Assembly (NCBI RefSeq): GCF_035961655.1
Contig: NZ_CP108393.1
Location: 5,103,001 to 5,167,000 of the forward strand
Origin: Streptomyces sp. NBC_01317
GTDB lineage: Bacteria; Actinomycetota; Actinomycetes; Streptomycetales; Streptomycetaceae
Reading direction: 5' to 3'
Length of the DNA: 64,000 nt
Under the pieces are notes generated by a model. It saw only the letters and a list, made by a program, of their open reading frames with translations. It did no database searches and was not told where the DNA came from. The position numbers and the translations under genes were made by a program. This document shows positions 15,435 to 24,388 of this stretch, piece after piece. Position 1 is the stretch's first letter, and each line of letters opens with the position of its first letter.

Positions 15435-16589
15435 CTGAACCGATTGCCACCTCGGGCCCGTTGCCGCGTCTCCGCACCACACATACTGGCCGTCGGGCTC
15501 CACCGTCATGCCGTAGTCGTACAGGTTGGGGCTGGCCATGGCGATCCATGCGTCCCACGCCTCCTCCAACTCGTCGGCCAACCGGCGCGGTCCGGCCTGA
15601 TGTACCACCGTGCTGTTGTCGTCGTCACCGCCACTGCCCACGGCTGACAGTGTTGCCCAGGACCCGACCCCACCCTCGTCGTGCAGCCACGCGTTCAGGC
15701 CGTCTTCGTCCTCCGCTGTGGTGATTCGGACGTCCGGCAGGGCGACCCTCAACGCGAACCGTAGATGGGCGTTGTCCCGCAGCGGTTCCAGGTTTCTGGT
15801 CATCGAGCGTTCGGCCTCGGCGGGGGCGGTTCCGCGTACCTGGCTGAAGGTCCGCGCCGGACCGGCGGTTCCCCTCGCGGACATGAACTGGGCCAGTCCC
15901 TGCACCCAACCCGTCGCCGACTTGCCATCCTCCGCCACCGTCAGCGCGACGTGTCCCAGCCGGCCCCACGGGGTCACGATCCTGCCGCCCGGTCTGGTCT
16001 GGGCCACCCACGCCCACGGGATCCGGTCGACCGCGTACGTGGCCATCACCCGGTCGTACGGTGCCCCCGCCGGCCACCCCGTGCCGCCGTCACCCACCAC
16101 GACCCGCACCCGGTCACCCGAGCGTCCCGCCGCGCCAAGGCGCTCCCGTGCCCCTACCGCCAAGTCTGGATCCACCTCGACGCTGGTCACCGACTCGTCC
16201 CCCGCCCGCCACGCGAGCAACGCGGCGTTCCGGCCCGTGCCGGTGCCCAGTTCCAGAACCCGGTGGCCCGGTTCCAGCAGGAGCGAGTCCAGCATGTCGA
16301 CCACCACCGCCTCGCACGAGAGGCTGGAGGAAGGGAGCCCGTCGGTGACCTGGGTGACAGCGGCGTCGTCCGGATTCCCGTACACCTCCGCCGCCCACCC
16401 CTCGGGGTCGCTGTCCCGGTCCACCGGCACGTACGCACAATCGTCCCAATGCCACAGCCGGTCCGGTGCGAAGAGGTGCCGTGGCGCGGCGTCGACAGCC
16501 GAGCGGATCCAAGGAGACCGGTCGGGCCAGTCGCCACGCAGGTCCATCTCCGCCGCCAGGCCGCGACGCCACTCATCCCATGAGTCCAC
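15423..16589 (-). CDS. PIMT-like methyltransferase, no ATP-grasp partner
   Basis: A 388-residue SAM methyltransferase related to the graspetide enzyme at 11475. It has the SAM motif VLELGTGTGR at 111-120, the PIMT-like SSSLSCEAVVVDML helix before it and a similar long C-terminal part (YGMTVEPDGQYVW against FGMTVTDEVQTVW). The start is GTG at 16589 with AGGA upstream, 6 bp after the stop of a 37-residue peptide gene. The last codons lie inside repeat M1 copy D, which supplies the stop. Its substrate may be the adjacent peptide; no ATP-grasp gene is present. It could alternatively modify an unlinked protein. Confidence 0.82.
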   Translation of the reverse strand: MDSWDEWRRGLAAEMDLRGDWPDRSPWIRSAVDAAPRHLFAPDRLWHWDDCAYVPVDRDSDPEGWAAEVYGNPDDAAVTQVTDGLPSSSLSCEAVVVDMLDSLLLEPGHRVLELGTGTGRNAALLAWRAGDESVTSVEVDPDLAVGARERLGAAGRSGDRVRVVVGDGGTGWPAGAPYDRVMATYAVDRIPWAWVAQTRPGGRIVTPWGRLGHVALTVAEDGKSATGWVQGLAQFMSARGTAGPARTFSQVRGTAPAEAERSMTRNLEPLRDNAHLRFALRVALPDVRITTAEDEDGLNAWLHDEGGVGSWATLSAVGSGGDDDNSTVVHQAGPRRLADELEEAWDAWIAMASPNLYDYGMTVEPDGQYVWCGDAATGPRWQSVQTEE

Positions 16590-16595
16590 GCGTTC

Positions 16596-16709
16596 CTACT
16601 TCTTGTGCTTGCCGTCGGGCTCAGGTGCTTTCGGCACCTGCCCGTCCGAGTTCCCCGGCGGCGGTGTGCCCTGCCCGGGCTGCGGTGGTGGCTTCTCGTG
16701 TTTGGCCAT
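16596..16709 (-). CDS. 37-residue Pro-rich peptide, candidate RiPP precursor
   Basis: A tiny gene with a strong ribosome site (GGAGG, 6-nt spacing to the ATG at 16709) and 6 bp upstream of the methyltransferase start. The peptide starts MAKHEKPPPQPGQGTPPPG, ends in basic residues (HKK), and has two Asp-Gly pairs at 22-23 and 32-33, the favoured sites for aspartimide or isoaspartate chemistry. It has no Cys and one Ser and one Thr. The position matches that of the graspetide precursor relative to its methyltransferase. It may be a substrate peptide; a small structural or regulatory protein cannot be excluded. Confidence 0.72.
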   Translation of the reverse strand: MAKHEKPPPQPGQGTPPPGNSDGQVPKAPEPDGKHKK

Positions 16710-16725
16710 GGTGCGCCTCCTTCGT

Positions 16726-16743
16726 CAGCGTCCTGTGACGCTG
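16726..16743. promoter_or_regulatory. Dyad upstream of the Pro-rich peptide gene
   Basis: CAGCGTC and GACGCTG are perfect 7-bp inverted arms with a CTGT spacer, 17 bp before the peptide ATG in the divergent gap (16710-16892). The other side of the gap has a direct repeat, CTTGCA-N4-CTTGCA, near 16784-16798. These are candidate operators for the cassette 2 regulator. Confidence 0.5.
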
Positions 16744-16892
16744 TTTCAGGATGACGTCGCCGCCGTCCCCTCTTCCACCACCTTGCATCAGCTTGCACAC
16801 CAAATCGCCTGCTCAGCGTTCGCATTGGCGCGTCTTCGGCTTAACTTCAAAAGGCGAGGGGAGCCAAGCGCACAGACAGTCGAAGGCTGAGG

Positions 16893-17147
16893 ATGTCCCT
16901 GAAGTTCATCGGAATCGATCCTGACACCGATCGTGATCACTGTCCTACGGTGTGGGTGGACCCCGAGGCACGTGAAATCCTTTTGCAGGGCTGGAAGCCC
17001 GACCCCGCGACAGCAGCGGAGTGTGACGCGACCAGCCCGGCGAACGGACCCGTGCCGGACAGCGAGGCGATTATCAGGATTCCCGCCCGTATGGTTCCCA
17101 TGATCAGAGAGGCGTGCGATGCCGTCGAACGCGCCGAGCTTCGGTGA
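16893..17147 (+). CDS. Small acidic protein (cassette 2)
   Basis: An 84-residue protein, paralogue of the small protein at 9884. Shared features: IDPDTD against KDPDSE, CPTVWVD against SPTLYRT, LQGWKPDP against VQGWVVTDP, and RIPARMVPMI against EIPDRMIPFF. There is no TTA codon here. The ATG at 16893 has GAAGG six bases upstream. It overlaps the DUF6879 gene by 29 bp. Function unknown; the conserved pairing with DUF6879 suggests the two proteins work together. Confidence 0.78.
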   Translation: MSLKFIGIDPDTDRDHCPTVWVDPEAREILLQGWKPDPATAAECDATSPANGPVPDSEAIIRIPARMVPMIREACDAVERAELR

Positions 17148-17634
17148 ACTGCTGGGTCAGTGCCGGATGTCCGCATTGCACCTGGAGATGCGGGACAGCT
17201 ACGCACCCACGGAGCGATTCGACGCGTGGAGGCGAGGGGAGCGGATCAACTGGGCCGATCAGGGGTCGTGGTGGCACCCGTACGACCAGTTGATCGCCAA
17301 CAGCGTGGCTCGGGGCGTAATGATCCGTCGCGCGCGCATCATCTCCGAGCCGGTGAGCGAATACATCCGCTGGGAGCACTACGTCACGCGCGGCAATGTC
17401 ATGGCGGGGGAGGAAGTGCGCTGGCTGCCACGTCGGCTGGCCAACGGAATCCCGCTGCCTGCCAACGACTTCTGGGCCTTCGACGAGTCCATGCTCCGCG
17501 TGCACCACTTCTCCGGCGACGGGGAGGTGGTCGAGGATGAACTCACCGACGCCCCCGCCATGATGGCGCTCTGTGTGGCGGCCTTCGAGAGGGTGTGGGA
17601 ACGTGCCATCCCGCACGAGGACTTCGTGATCTGA
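17119..17634 (+). CDS. DUF6879-type protein (cassette 2)
   Basis: A 171-residue paralogue of the protein at 9363 with LEMRDSYAPTERFDAWRRGE, RRARIISEPVSEYIRW, GEEVRWLPRRL and PLPANDFWAFDE. It is acidic and soluble, with no signal or membrane segment. It starts at ATG 17119 inside the upstream small gene, and the XRE gene follows after 21 bp. The strong conservation of Trp, Arg and Glu positions between the paralogues suggests a preserved binding or catalytic surface, but no function is established. Confidence 0.85.
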   Translation: MPSNAPSFGELLGQCRMSALHLEMRDSYAPTERFDAWRRGERINWADQGSWWHPYDQLIANSVARGVMIRRARIISEPVSEYIRWEHYVTRGNVMAGEEVRWLPRRLANGIPLPANDFWAFDESMLRVHHFSGDGEVVEDELTDAPAMMALCVAAFERVWERAIPHEDFVI

Positions 17635-17655
17635 ACGAACGGCCGGCTCGCCACC

Positions 17656-18510
17656 ATGCCCCAGCACCCCTCCGCCACCGCCCGCCAGGCCCGCGAGGCG
17701 CTCGCGGCACGCCTGCGCGATCTGCGGCTCGACGTTGGGATCTCGGGGCGTGAACTGGCCGTCAGGTGCGCGTGGTCCGAGTCGAAGACATCGCGGATCG
17801 AGAACGCCCGTACGCAGCCGTCGGATGCGGACATCCGAAGCTGGTGCGTGGCCTGTCATGCCGCCGACCGGTCGGAGGACCTGGTCGCGGCCAACAGGCA
17901 GTCCACCGAGGCGAATGTGGAGTGGCGGCGGCTTCAACGCTCCGGTCTACGAAACCTTCAGGAGGCGGGCGCGCCACTCTACGAACGTACGGCGCGATTC
18001 CGTGCGTACTGCTCCGACGTAGTGCCTGGCTTTCTACAGACGCCGGATTACGCGACCGCGCTGCTCACTTCCATTGCGTCCTTCCGAGGCACCCGGCACG
18101 ACGTGGAGGAAGCTGTCGCGGCGAGGCTGAGGCGCAACAGAGTCGTACATGAAGACCGGCGTCAGTTCTTCCTCGTGATGGAGGAATCCGTTCTCCGGTA
18201 CCGCATCGGCGACGACAGGACGATGTCCGCCCAGCTCGACCACCTCTTGTCGTTCACGGCCCGCCCCCATGTCAACCTGGGCGTGATTCCGTTCTCGGCC
18301 GTACGCACCATGTGGCCCTTGCCGACCTTCACCGTGTTCGACGCCGAACGCGTGCACGCCGACACACTGGACGCCGCCGTGACCTTGACCCAGCCGAGTC
18401 AGGTCGATCTGTACGCCAGAGCGTTCGACCTCCTCGCACGGCACTCCGTACGAGGAGAGTCTGCGCGGAAGCTGATCTCTGACGCTGCGGAACGTCTTCG
18501 CAGAGCCTGA
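17656..18510 (+). CDS. XRE-type regulator with DUF5753 domain (cassette 2)
   Basis: A 284-residue protein: helix-turn-helix at about residues 15-60 (ISGRELAVRCAWSESKTSRIENART), then a DUF5753-like region (PGFLQTPDYATALL, HVNLGVIPFSAV). It resembles the cassette 1 regulator in length and in the segments RSWCVACHAAD against RDWCAACGAED. It is the last gene of cassette 2 and is convergent with the small gene at 18520. It probably controls the divergent promoter at 16710-16892. Confidence 0.88.
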   Translation: MPQHPSATARQAREALAARLRDLRLDVGISGRELAVRCAWSESKTSRIENARTQPSDADIRSWCVACHAADRSEDLVAANRQSTEANVEWRRLQRSGLRNLQEAGAPLYERTARFRAYCSDVVPGFLQTPDYATALLTSIASFRGTRHDVEEAVAARLRRNRVVHEDRRQFFLVMEESVLRYRIGDDRTMSAQLDHLLSFTARPHVNLGVIPFSAVRTMWPLPTFTVFDAERVHADTLDAAVTLTQPSQVDLYARAFDLLARHSVRGESARKLISDAAERLRRA

Positions 18511-18519
18511 GCACACCCG

Positions 18520-18696
18520 CTACAGGGCGTTACGCGTCAACCACTCGTCGTGGTTGTACGAGTCCCTCGACGGGTCCGGGGGCGTCGCCGGGACGGCCTG
18601 GACCGTGTCCTCCAGGCGGATGCGCTCCGGCAGTGTGCCGAAGCGGGTGTGGCGGGTTGCTTCGGCCTGGTCCTGGGGGGTCTTCGCATCGGGCAT
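18520..18696 (-). CDS. 58-residue protein of unknown function
   Basis: A short gene with an excellent ribosome site (GGAGG, 7-nt spacing) before the ATG at 18696. The protein starts MPDAKTPQDQAEATRHTRFG, has LPERIRLEDTV, and ends YNHDEWLTRNAL. It has no Cys, no signal and no membrane part. It is divergent from mfd (221-bp gap). I do not recognise the family, but good codon use and the ribosome site support a real gene. Confidence 0.72.
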   Translation of the reverse strand: MPDAKTPQDQAEATRHTRFGTLPERIRLEDTVQAVPATPPDPSRDSYNHDEWLTRNAL

Positions 18697-18917
18697 GTCG
18701 ACGCCTCCTTCGTTGGAACGGGAACCTTCGGACGGTGGTGGCTATTCCTCGGCCGTCCGAGCGGTCTCTCGGGGGCCACCGCCCCGTCCCCCCCGTCTCT
18801 CCCGGCGACGTACCCTGGGAGCACCCCGGCCCGTGCGACGTGTCGGGCCCTTCGCGTTGTCCCCTCAGCCGCACCGCGGCAGCCCCGCTCAACGGATCTG
18901 GACGGAAACCACCCTTC

Positions 18918-21900
18918 ATGAGCCTGCACGGTCTGCTCGACGCCGTCATCAAGGACCCGGCGCTCGCCGAAGCGGTGAAGGCCGCCGCCGACGGTCACCG
19001 TATGCACGTCGACCTGGTCGGGCCGCCCGCCGCGCGGCCCTTCGCCGTCGCCGCCCTGGCGCGGGAGTCGGGGCGACCGGTGCTGGCCGTGACGGCGACC
19101 GGGCGGGAGGCCGAGGATCTGGCGGCGGCGCTGCGGACGCTGCTGGATCCGGACACCGTCGTGGAGTACCCGTCCTGGGAGACGCTGCCGCACGAGCGGC
19201 TCTCGCCCCGGTCCGACACCGTCGGCCGGCGCATCGCCGTCCTGCGCCGCCTCGCCCACCCTGCCAAGGACGATCCGTCCGCCGGGCCGGTCAGTGTGGT
19301 GGTGTCGCCCATTCGGTCCGTCCTTCAGCCGCAGGTCAAAGGGTTGGGCGAGCTGGAGCCCGTCGCGCTCAAGAGCGGGCAGAGCGCCGATCTGAACGAG
19401 GTCACCGAGGCCCTCGCCGCAGCCGCCTACGCCCGCGTGGAGCTGGTCGAGAAGCGCGGTGAGTTCGCCGTACGCGGGGGGATCCTCGACGTGTTCCCGC
19501 CCACCGAGGAGCACCCCCTGCGGGTGGAGTTCTGGGGCGACGACGTCGAGGAGATCCGTTACTTCAAGGTCGCCGACCAGCGTTCGCTGGAGGTCGCCGA
19601 GCACGGGCTGTGGGCGCCGCCCTGCCGTGAGCTGCTGCTGACCCCGCAGGTACGGGAGCGGGCCGCCGCGCTCGCCGAGGTCCACCCCGAGCTGGGCGAA
19701 CTGCTCGGCAAGATCGCCGAGGGGATCGCCGTCGAGGGCATGGAGTCCCTGGCCCCCGTGCTGGTGGACGACATGGAGCTGCTGCTCGACGTCCTGCCCG
19801 AGGGATCCATGGCGTTGGTGTGCGAACCGGAGCGGGTACGGACCAGGGCCGCCGACCTCGTCGCCACCAGCCAGGAATTCCTCCAGGCGTCCTGGGCCGC
19901 CAGCGCCGAGGGCGGGAAGGCCCCCATCGACGTGGGCGCGGCCTCGCTCCGGGGCATCGCGGACGTCCGCGACCGGGCCCGTGAGCTGGGCATGATGTGG
20001 TGGTCCGTGTCCCCGTTCGCGGCAGACTCCGAGGCCGACGACGTCTCGGCGGAGACGATCAGGCTCGGGATGCGCGCGCCGGAGTCGTACCGCGGCGACA
20101 CCTCCCGCGCCCTCGCCGACACCAAGGGCTGGCTGGCCGACGGGTGGCGCACGGTGTACGTCACGGAGGGCCAGGGCACCGCTGCCCGTACGGTCGAGGT
20201 GCTGGGCGGGGAGGGCATCGCGGCCCGCCTCGACACCCCCGAGGCCGGGAACGGCCGCGGCCTCGTGGACATCTCGCCGAACGTGGTGCACGTCGCCCGC
20301 GGCTCCATCGACTGGGGATTCGTCGATCCCGCGCTCAAGCTCGTCGTCCTCACCGAGACCGACCTCTCCGGCCAGAAGGCCGCCGGCAAGGACGGCCAGC
20401 GCCTGCCCACCAAGCGCCGCAAGACCATCGACCCCCTCACGCTGGAGGCGGGCGACTTCATCGTCCACGAACAGCACGGCGTGGGACGGTACGTGGAAAT
20501 GGTGCAGCGTACGGTCCAGGGCGCGACCCGCGAGTACCTGCTGGTCGAGTACGCCGCCGCCAAGCGCGGGCAGCCCGGCGACCGGCTGTACATCCCGACC
20601 GACCAGCTGGAGCAGGTGACCAAGTACGTCGGCGGCGAGGCCCCCACGCTGCACCGCCTCGGCGGCGCCGACTGGACGAAGACCAAGCAGCGCGCGAAGA
20701 AGGCCGTCAAGGAGATCGCCGCCGACCTGATCAAGCTCTACTCGGCGCGCATGGCGGCCCCCGGCCACGCCTTCGGCCCCGACACCCCCTGGCAGCGCGA
20801 GCTGGAGGACGCCTTCCCGTACGTGGAGACGCCCGACCAGCTCTCCACGATCGCCGAGGTCAAGGAGGACATGGAGAAGACGGTCCCGATGGACCGGCTG
20901 GTCTGCGGCGACGTCGGGTACGGCAAGACGGAGATCGCCGTACGGGCCGCCTTCAAGGCCGTCCAGGACGGCAAGCAGGTCGCGGTGCTCGTACCGACCA
21001 CGCTGCTGGTGCAGCAGCACTTCGGTACGTTCTCCGAGCGGTACGCGCAGTTCCCCGTCTCGGTGAAGGCCCTCTCCCGCTTCCAGTCGGACGCCGAGGC
21101 CAAGGCGACGCTCCAGGGGCTGCGGGAAGGCGCGGTCGACATCGTCATCGGTACGCACCGGCTGTTCTCGTCCGAGACGAAGTTCAAGGACCTCGGCCTG
21201 GTCATCGTGGACGAGGAACAGCGCTTCGGCGTCGAGCACAAGGAGCAGCTCAAGAAGCTCCGCGCCAACGTCGACGTCCTCACGATGTCCGCGACGCCCA
21301 TCCCCCGTACGCTCGAAATGGCCGTCACCGGCATCCGCGAGATGTCGACCATCACCACCCCGCCGGAGGAGCGCCACCCGGTGCTGACCTTCGTGGGCCC
21401 GTACGAGCAGAAGCAGATCGGCGCGGCGGTCCGCCGTGAACTCCTGCGCGAGGGCCAGGTGTTCTACATCCACAACCGGGTGGAGTCGATCGACAGGGCC
21501 GCGGCCCGGCTGCGCGAGATCGTCCCCGAGGCGCGGATCGCCACGGCGCACGGGCAGATGGGCGAGAGCGCGCTGGAACAGGTCGTGGTTGACTTCTGGG
21601 AGAAGAAGTTCGACGTGCTGGTCTCCACGACGATCGTCGAGTCCGGCATCGACATCTCGAACGCCAACACCCTGATCGTGGAGCGTGGCGACAACTTCGG
21701 CCTGTCCCAACTCCACCAGCTGCGCGGCCGGGTGGGCCGTGGGCGCGACCGCGGGTACGCCTACTTCCTCTACCCGCCCGAGAAGCCTCTGACCGAGACC
21801 GCGCACGAACGGCTCGCGACGATCGCCCAGCACACCGAGATGGGCGCCGGCATGTACGTGGCCATGAAGGACCTGGAGATCCGCGGCGCGGGCAACCTGC

Positions 21901-22478
21901 TCGGCGGCGAACAGTCCGGCCACATCGCGGGCGTCGGCTTCGACCTGTACGTGCGCATGGTCGGCGAGGCGGTCGCGGACTACCGCGCCGCCGTGGACGG
22001 CACGGTGGAGGAGGCAGCGCCGCTGGAAGTCAAGATCGAGCTGCCGGTCGACGCGCACGTCCCGCACGAGTACGCGCCGGGCGAGCGGCTGCGCCTCCAG
22101 GCGTACCGCGCCATCGCCTCCGCCACCACCGAGGCGGACATCACGGCGGTACGCGAGGAGCTGACCGACCGCTACGGCAAGCTGCCCGAGCCGGTGGAGA
22201 ACCTGCTGCTGGTGGCGGGCCTGCGCATGCTGGCGCGGGCGTGCGGGGTGGGGGAGATCGTGCTCCAGGGCCCCAACATCCGCTTCGCGCCGGTGGAGTT
22301 GAGGGAGTCGCAGGAACTGCGCCTCAAGCGGCTGCATCCCCGTACGGTCATCAAGCCGGCGGCGCACCAGATCCTGGTGCCGCGTCCGACGGCGGGGAAG
22401 ATCGGCGGGAAGCCGGTGGTGGGACGCGAACTGCTGTCGTGGACCGGGGAGTTCCTGGCGACGATCCTGGGGTCCTGA
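18918..22478 (+). CDS. mfd: Transcription-repair coupling factor Mfd
   Basis: A 1186-residue ATP-dependent translocase that pushes stalled RNA polymerase off DNA lesions and recruits UvrA. The domain order is as expected: UvrB-like N-terminal part (EYPSWETLPHERLSPRSDTV), RNA polymerase-interaction region (GDFIVHEQHGVGRY), Walker A GDVGYGKTEIAVRAAF, DEEQ box in VDEEQRFGVEH, helicase motifs SATPIPRT and TTIVESGIDI, QLRGRVGRG, and the C-terminal TRCF domain. The length is normal for the family. The start is ATG at 18918. A clear terminator follows. Confidence 0.97.
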   Translation: MSLHGLLDAVIKDPALAEAVKAAADGHRMHVDLVGPPAARPFAVAALARESGRPVLAVTATGREAEDLAAALRTLLDPDTVVEYPSWETLPHERLSPRSDTVGRRIAVLRRLAHPAKDDPSAGPVSVVVSPIRSVLQPQVKGLGELEPVALKSGQSADLNEVTEALAAAAYARVELVEKRGEFAVRGGILDVFPPTEEHPLRVEFWGDDVEEIRYFKVADQRSLEVAEHGLWAPPCRELLLTPQVRERAAALAEVHPELGELLGKIAEGIAVEGMESLAPVLVDDMELLLDVLPEGSMALVCEPERVRTRAADLVATSQEFLQASWAASAEGGKAPIDVGAASLRGIADVRDRARELGMMWWSVSPFAADSEADDVSAETIRLGMRAPESYRGDTSRALADTKGWLADGWRTVYVTEGQGTAARTVEVLGGEGIAARLDTPEAGNGRGLVDISPNVVHVARGSIDWGFVDPALKLVVLTETDLSGQKAAGKDGQRLPTKRRKTIDPLTLEAGDFIVHEQHGVGRYVEMVQRTVQGATREYLLVEYAAAKRGQPGDRLYIPTDQLEQVTKYVGGEAPTLHRLGGADWTKTKQRAKKAVKEIAADLIKLYSARMAAPGHAFGPDTPWQRELEDAFPYVETPDQLSTIAEVKEDMEKTVPMDRLVCGDVGYGKTEIAVRAAFKAVQDGKQVAVLVPTTLLVQQHFGTFSERYAQFPVSVKALSRFQSDAEAKATLQGLREGAVDIVIGTHRLFSSETKFKDLGLVIVDEEQRFGVEHKEQLKKLRANVDVLTMSATPIPRTLEMAVTGIREMSTITTPPEERHPVLTFVGPYEQKQIGAAVRRELLREGQVFYIHNRVESIDRAAARLREIVPEARIATAHGQMGESALEQVVVDFWEKKFDVLVSTTIVESGIDISNANTLIVERGDNFGLSQLHQLRGRVGRGRDRGYAYFLYPPEKPLTETAHERLATIAQHTEMGAGMYVAMKDLEIRGAGNLLGGEQSGHIAGVGFDLYVRMVGEAVADYRAAVDGTVEEAAPLEVKIELPVDAHVPHEYAPGERLRLQAYRAIASATTEADITAVREELTDRYGKLPEPVENLLLVAGLRMLARACGVGEIVLQGPNIRFAPVELRESQELRLKRLHPRTVIKPAAHQILVPRPTAGKIGGKPVVGRELLSWTGEFLATILGS

Positions 22479-22502
22479 GGACGCCGCCGTCCTTTCCACC
22501 CG

Positions 22503-22528
22503 CTGAGGCCCGGAACGCCGGGCCTCAG
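22503..22528. terminator. Hairpin terminator after mfd
   Basis: A perfect 11-bp stem CTGAGGCCCGG (22503-22513) with 22518-22528 and an AACG loop, 25 bp after the mfd stop. Confidence 0.85.
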
Positions 22529-22590
22529 TAGGGGGATCGGGGGCATACGTCTCCTGCCGGGCCGGCCGGCGGGAAGCGTAGGGTGCGGGC

Positions 22591-23406
<816 letters not shown>

Positions 23407-23418
23407 CGCGGACGGTCG

Positions 23419-24216
23419 TCAGCCGTCCAGGTTCGCCAGGTCCACCACGTCCTTGTCGGCCGGGATCTCCGCCGCGACCGGGCGGTCGAACTCCGAGAAC
23501 GCCATGGTCCCCTCCTCCTTGCCGGTCCAGGCGACCTTGAGCAGGTACGGCTTCCCCTCCGTCGCGACGTGCACGGTGTAGTCGGACGAGCCGTCCGTCT
23601 CCGTCAGCGTGAGCGCCGGCCGGCCGTCCACCGTGCTCACCGGGCCCTTGCGGGCCACGTTGTCGCCGCCCTCGAACGCGGCCAGCAGCTCGTCCAGGTC
23701 ACAGAAGCCGACCAGGTCCTTGGCGTCGGGCTCCTTGGCGTCGGCCTTGATCCACCGGTCGGCGAGCATCTCGACCGCCGCGTCCACCTCGGCCTTCGGC
23801 TGCCCCTTGCCCTGCGCCCGCAGCAGCTCCTCGTCGTACTTCATGTACACGGTCGAGCCGGTCTTGGTGAGCGTCACCGTGCCCTGCCCGTTCATCGACA
23901 TCGTGCCCGCGCAGTCGCCCTTCTTGTCGAGGGCCACATCGACGGCGACGCGCCCCTCCGGGTCGGGCATGTCGGCCTTGAGGGTCAGAGAGGTGGCGGC
24001 GCGGGTCGCCGCGAAGGCCTGGTCCATGACCTCGGGGCCGGACTGGTCCGCGAAGGGCGCGGGCTTCTTTTCGGCCTTCGCGGCCTTGGCGGACTTCTTC
24101 GCCGGGCTGTTGTCGCCGCCCGAGCCCGTTCCGCAGGCCGGGAGCGTCAGGACGGCGGCCGCGCAGAGGGCGGCGAGGGCGCCACGGCGGGCGCGGGTCG
24201 AGAGAAGGACATGCAT
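23419..24216 (-). CDS. Lipoprotein, LppX/LprG-like fold suspected
   Basis: A 265-residue predicted lipoprotein with signal and lipobox LTLPACG (Cys28), a Lys/Ala-rich linker (SAKAAKAEKKPA), and a beta-rich body (SLTLKADMPD, GTVTLTKTGSTVYMKYDEE, TDGSSDYTVHVATEGKPYLLKVAW). The plan resembles mycobacterial LppX/LprAFG lipid-binding lipoproteins, common in Streptomyces, but the match is by overall feel only. I use ATG 24216 because GGAGA lies 6 nt upstream. It may bind a lipid or act at the cell envelope. Confidence 0.75.
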   Translation of the reverse strand: MHVLLSTRARRGALAALCAAAVLTLPACGTGSGGDNSPAKKSAKAAKAEKKPAPFADQSGPEVMDQAFAATRAATSLTLKADMPDPEGRVAVDVALDKKGDCAGTMSMNGQGTVTLTKTGSTVYMKYDEELLRAQGKGQPKAEVDAAVEMLADRWIKADAKEPDAKDLVGFCDLDELLAAFEGGDNVARKGPVSTVDGRPALTLTETDGSSDYTVHVATEGKPYLLKVAWTGKEEGTMAFSEFDRPVAAEIPADKDVVDLANLDG

Positions 24217-24388
24217 GGTGGTCTCCGGGAAAGTTGTGTGGCGATGAGTCAATGACAACAGATGCTGTGAACCGAGTCAACCACGATTCTCGGAATCAGC
24301 AACGTCCACCACATGAATCCGTACGAAGGGCTGCGCGCCGCTATGCTCGGTCCGACACGACAGCCGTGCGGGTGAGGGAGGCAGCCAG

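Noticed and set aside
14405..15438. Repeated frames in the second M1/M2 cluster resembling those in the first
   Set aside because: Similarity is due to the DNA repeat, not to protein conservation; the hairpin structure is better conserved than any frame.
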